Assembly (NCBI GenBank): GCA_001599715.1
Contig: BCHU01000001.1
Span: 434,001-498,000 of the forward strand
DNA: 64,000 bases
Reading direction: 5' to 3'
DNA from: Phaeotremella fagi
Taxonomy: Eukaryota > Basidiomycota > Tremellomycetes > Tremellales > Phaeotremellaceae
Shown: in pieces, positions 61,327-64,000 of the stretch
Numbering within the stretch: the stretch's first letter is position 1
Layout of the letters: each line of letters starts with the position of its first letter
Notes under the pieces: generated by a model
Seen by the model: only the letters and a program-made list of their open reading frames with translations
What the model was told of the DNA's origin: nothing
The model's database searches: none
Position numbers and translations under genes: made by a program

Positions 61327-61698
61327 TTTGGGAGGATGTATAGAGAAAAAGTAGAGTTAGGCAGGTTAAAGATACACCAACACCATCTAAACGGAATACA
61401 ACGGAGTCACTCAACGGCATTATAAGCGGCATTTCACTCATGGACTTAAAAGTGGCATTATTCTCTCACCTTCAGAATTACATCTAAACAGCTTCAACGA
61501 GGTCCTTTCTCATGTCATAGAACACTACAGCTATCTTACAAAGGGGCAATGATCAGAATTTATCTGAACACTTCATTGGGACACGAAAAAGTTTCATCAG
61601 GAGGCCAGGGTCAAGGAGGCAGAATCAAATGTAAAAGATGCAACACTATATATAACCCTCCTTTGCGCAGAGGCCTCCCTGTTATCGTTTTAGCTGGC
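61327..61698. other. Intergenic, 372 bp
   Basis: ATP5 promoter region and 5' flank of the tRNA gene. A plus-strand TATATATA element lies at about 61650-61657, some 45 bp upstream of the tRNA. Confidence 0.45.
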
Positions 61699-61794
61699 GG
61701 TCGATTGGTGTAGTTGGTTATCACGTATCCTTTACAAAATTCTTCATGTCTAGGTAACCGGATAAGGTCGGCGGTTCGATCCCGCCATCGGTCA
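61699..61794 (+). tRNA. tRNA-Val(UAC) with a ~22-nt intron
   Basis: The acceptor stem GGTCGAT pairs with ATCGGTC (two G-U type pairs), followed by discriminator A. The D arm is GTG...CAC. The anticodon stem TATCC pairs with GGATA. The T arm GGCGG-TTCGATC-CCGCC gives a clear B box. The loop TTTACA puts TAC at the anticodon, so valine. An intron of about 22 nt follows base 37, the canonical position, and contains GTA that can pair with the anticodon. A T-run terminator follows at once. Confidence 0.88.
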
Positions 61795-61795
61795 G

Positions 61796-61827
61796 CTTTT
61801 TTTACTTTTTATCTTTTTTTATTTTTT
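61796..61827 (+). terminator. RNA polymerase III terminator of tRNA-Val
   Basis: A run of seven to eight T directly after the tRNA, followed by further T-runs, matches Pol III termination signals. Confidence 0.8.
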
Positions 61828-62267
61828 GTCTAAGCCATTTGAATGAAATGGGTCTTCTCTTTTTCATGGTGTGCAAGGGATTGTCGATAGCGAGAGACTA
61901 GGATGTCTAGACTTCGTACAACAGCGTTTAAGTTGAACGGTGTAACGCAAGTATTCTACCGAAATTAAAACTTTTTGCGTCGCAAAAACAGATTCCGCTG
62001 TTTTCTTCCGGATTTGTTTTCGCAATTTGATTGTCAATACAGTTTACTTTTGACTTTTTGGATATCAGAACATTCAGTTTGTTTGAACTTTTCTTTATTA
62101 TTGGTCTTCCACAGTCACACATGATATTGAAGTAGATCGCAGTTGAACTCAAGGACTTTTTATGATTTGTATATAATTAAATTCACCATACCACCCGTCA
62201 ACAACCCCAAACCCATTCCCCATCGCCACCTTATCTCTCCCTCGTGTCATCTATCAACCATCCTACG
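61828..62267. other. Intergenic, 440 bp; HAP2 promoter
   Basis: A/T-rich sequence, then a C/A-rich leader (about 62187-62267) before the HAP2 start. No gene is seen. Confidence 0.45.
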
Positions 62268-63574
62268 ATGAATTCAACACTCCCTCTCCTCTCACTACTC
62301 CCCTCATCAAGTTTCCCACCAAGTCCTACATTCCCAGACGCTCTATCTCGTTCCTACGAATCACAATACTCAACAAATGTGAATGGTTCGTCTTCGGCCG
62401 ATCGTACCGGTGTATCAAGTCCTCATAACAACACCAACGGTAACGGTAACACCTCTTCACCTGGTTTAGGTGATTTCTATACCACTTACAACGGGGAGTT
62501 GGATATTGATGGTAGAAATGGCAATGGTCTCGAATCTGTCATTGAAGATCGAAGGATGCACGGTACCAAGGGTGAGTGTTTTGTGCTTGAGATGAATTTG
62601 AAACATGCAAGAAGACGTATTCGTTTACTGACACGCTACAGGTTTAACAACATCTTACCCATTCCCTACACCACCAGCAACGACTTCACATCCAGAAGCA
62701 ATGTTTTCTATCCACCACACTCATCCGTATAACCGTCATCCAGCCCATTCTTCTCATTCCCATCCATCGTTCCCTGATAACCGAACTAATCAAACTTATT
62801 CATCACTTATCCCACCTGATTTCGGTCATCATTATGGTAATCAACATAACGACAACATTCATCAACGTCATCCAGCAAGTAACGGTGGTAGTAATTCAGT
62901 TTCAAGAAATCCTTCACCACCCCATGATACCCGTTATCTCGATATCGATCTTTCACAACCTGGTCCATCTACATACAGTAACATCCCACATCAAAATATC
63001 GGTCATCCAAACCATACCAACGTTTATCAGAATCATGATTTACACGACAATTTCAAAGGAGTAGGTCTACTTAATGGGGTCAGAGAAGGTTCAGATGGAA
63101 CATACAGAGGGGACGATCGTACGACCTCAGGATTCGAGAATGAATTTATAGAAGATGAAATTCCAGTTGAAGAAATCGGTAACGAGCAACAGGAATTTGA
63201 TGAAGGTGAAGAAGAACTTCAACAGATTAAAGAAGACGATGAAGATGGGAATGGGAATGAAATCGTTGAAGGTGGTGAAGATAATGAAGAACCTTTGTAT
63301 GTGAACGCTAAACAGTATCATCGGATTTTGAAGAGAAGAATGGCCAGAGCTAGATTGGAAGAGTTGAATCGTTTAGTGAGGTCAAGAAAGGTGAGTACAG
63401 ATTTATGCGACTTCAAGAATTAAACTGACAAATACATCATCACAGCCTTATCTGCACGAATCGAGACATCGTCATGCATGTTCTAGACCTCGTGGAAAGG
63501 GTGGTCGTTTCTTGACAGCAGAAGAGATTGAGGCTTTGAAAAGAGAACCTCAAGCTGAGGTTATGGCCTCATAG
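62268..63574 (+). CDS. HAP2: CCAAT-binding factor subunit HAP2 (NF-YA)
   Basis: DNA-contacting subunit of the heterotrimeric CCAAT-binding complex; in fungi it regulates respiration, iron and nitrogen genes. Three exons (62268-62571, 62642-63390, 63446-63574) join to 393 codons plus stop. The long N-terminal part is rich in His, Asn, Ser and Pro and ends in a very acidic stretch (residues about 285-320). The conserved core then has EPLYVNAKQYHRILKRR and MARARLEELNR (subunit-association helix A1), a linker, and HESRHRHACSRPRGKGGRF (DNA-binding helix A2). The intron falls between the two helices. The ATG at 62268 is used; an in-frame GTG upstream is not a plausible start. Confidence 0.95.
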
Positions 63575-64000
63575 GGTGCTGAATGGAGATGGCATATGGT
63601 TTTAGATAGAGTTGACAGGAATAGATTAGGATTAGGTTAGATTGTCATCATTTCAGTATAGATATTTGTGTTGTTAGATGATTTATGGATGTGTTGAATT
63701 GATTTTTGCTTTTTCACCTTGAAACTCTTCCTGGTGGAGGCCGATCACTTTCATCTCAAAATTTATTCTCTTTACATTCATTTATCTAGCATGACAAAGT
63801 AACATGACAACATTAGACAGACAGAAGGGTAAACTGATAACTCTAGGTCAGTGGAATCACTTCGTCTGAATCCAGCTCAAAAGTTATACAGAGCTATTCA
63901 TTATCGATACCTTCACAAGAGTGGATTTGACCACAGGCATCGAATCCCCTGTCGATAAAGATGATCAAGTGGGTGAAAGCCCCCCGCAGATAAGACAATG
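63575..64000. other. 3' flank of HAP2 and window edge; possible end of a minus-strand gene
   Basis: HAP2 3' UTR occupies the first part. On the minus strand, an open frame runs from the window edge to a stop at 63894 (ending DACGQIHSCEGIDNE) and could be the tail of a convergent gene, but about 35 residues are too few to judge. Confidence 0.3.

Overview
This window is nuclear DNA of a fungus, most likely a basidiomycete yeast of the Tremellomycetes (Cryptococcus/Kwoniella-like). The reasons are dense genes on both strands, many very short GT-AG introns (mostly 28-70 nt) with CTNAC-type branch sites, and typical fungal proteins such as Cch1, Lcl3, Hap2 and Utp21. The clade is an inference from gene style and content; no search was run. 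Exon models were joined by hand. For most genes the joined exons give an uninterrupted frame with a length divisible by three, which is strong internal support. Coordinates of spliced genes are outer coding limits; introns lie inside.

Layout. 1-1627 is the 3' end of RAD54 (+). 2019-5070 is a Cid1/Trf4-type nucleotidyltransferase (+). 5282-12944 is FAB1, a PI3P 5-kinase (+), convergent with CCH1, a calcium channel, at 13091-20104 (-). Four more minus-strand genes follow: a GNAT acetyltransferase, a DUF4203/TMEM198-like membrane protein, a UBLCP1-like phosphatase and a NEM1-like phosphatase (20405-28830). A DUF221/OSCA-CSC1 channel-like gene (29369-32661, +) ends this part.

From 32.8 to 37.4 kb lies an accessory-looking block: three orphan minus-strand genes and about 1.6 kb of broken or non-coding sequence. 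Two of the orphans share a tryptophan-rich unit of about 90 residues. Housekeeping genes resume with a three-KH RNA-binding gene (-), RPS6 (+), LCL3 (+), GFA1 (+) and UTP21 (+). SLU7 (-) and the branchpoint-binding protein gene (+) form a divergent pair of splicing factors. A second accessory pocket (53.9-57.0 kb) has two orphan genes and a decayed, intron-sharing copy of one of them. YVH1 (-), ATP5/OSCP (-), an intron-containing tRNA-Val(UAC) and HAP2 (+) close the window.

The genes do not form one pathway. Functional themes do recur: RNA processing and ribosome biogenesis (Cid1-like enzyme, KH protein, RPS6, UTP21, SLU7, BBP, YVH1), membrane and ion biology (FAB1, CCH1, DUF4203, DUF221, NEM1), and mitochondrial function (LCL3, ATP5, HAP2 as respiratory regulator). 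I saw no mobile-element gene, CRISPR array or secondary-metabolite cluster. The items most worth a second look are the repeat-sharing orphan family, the 49-bp frameshifting tandem duplication, the decayed paralog that keeps its intron position, and the 4-nt microexon in the DUF221 gene.
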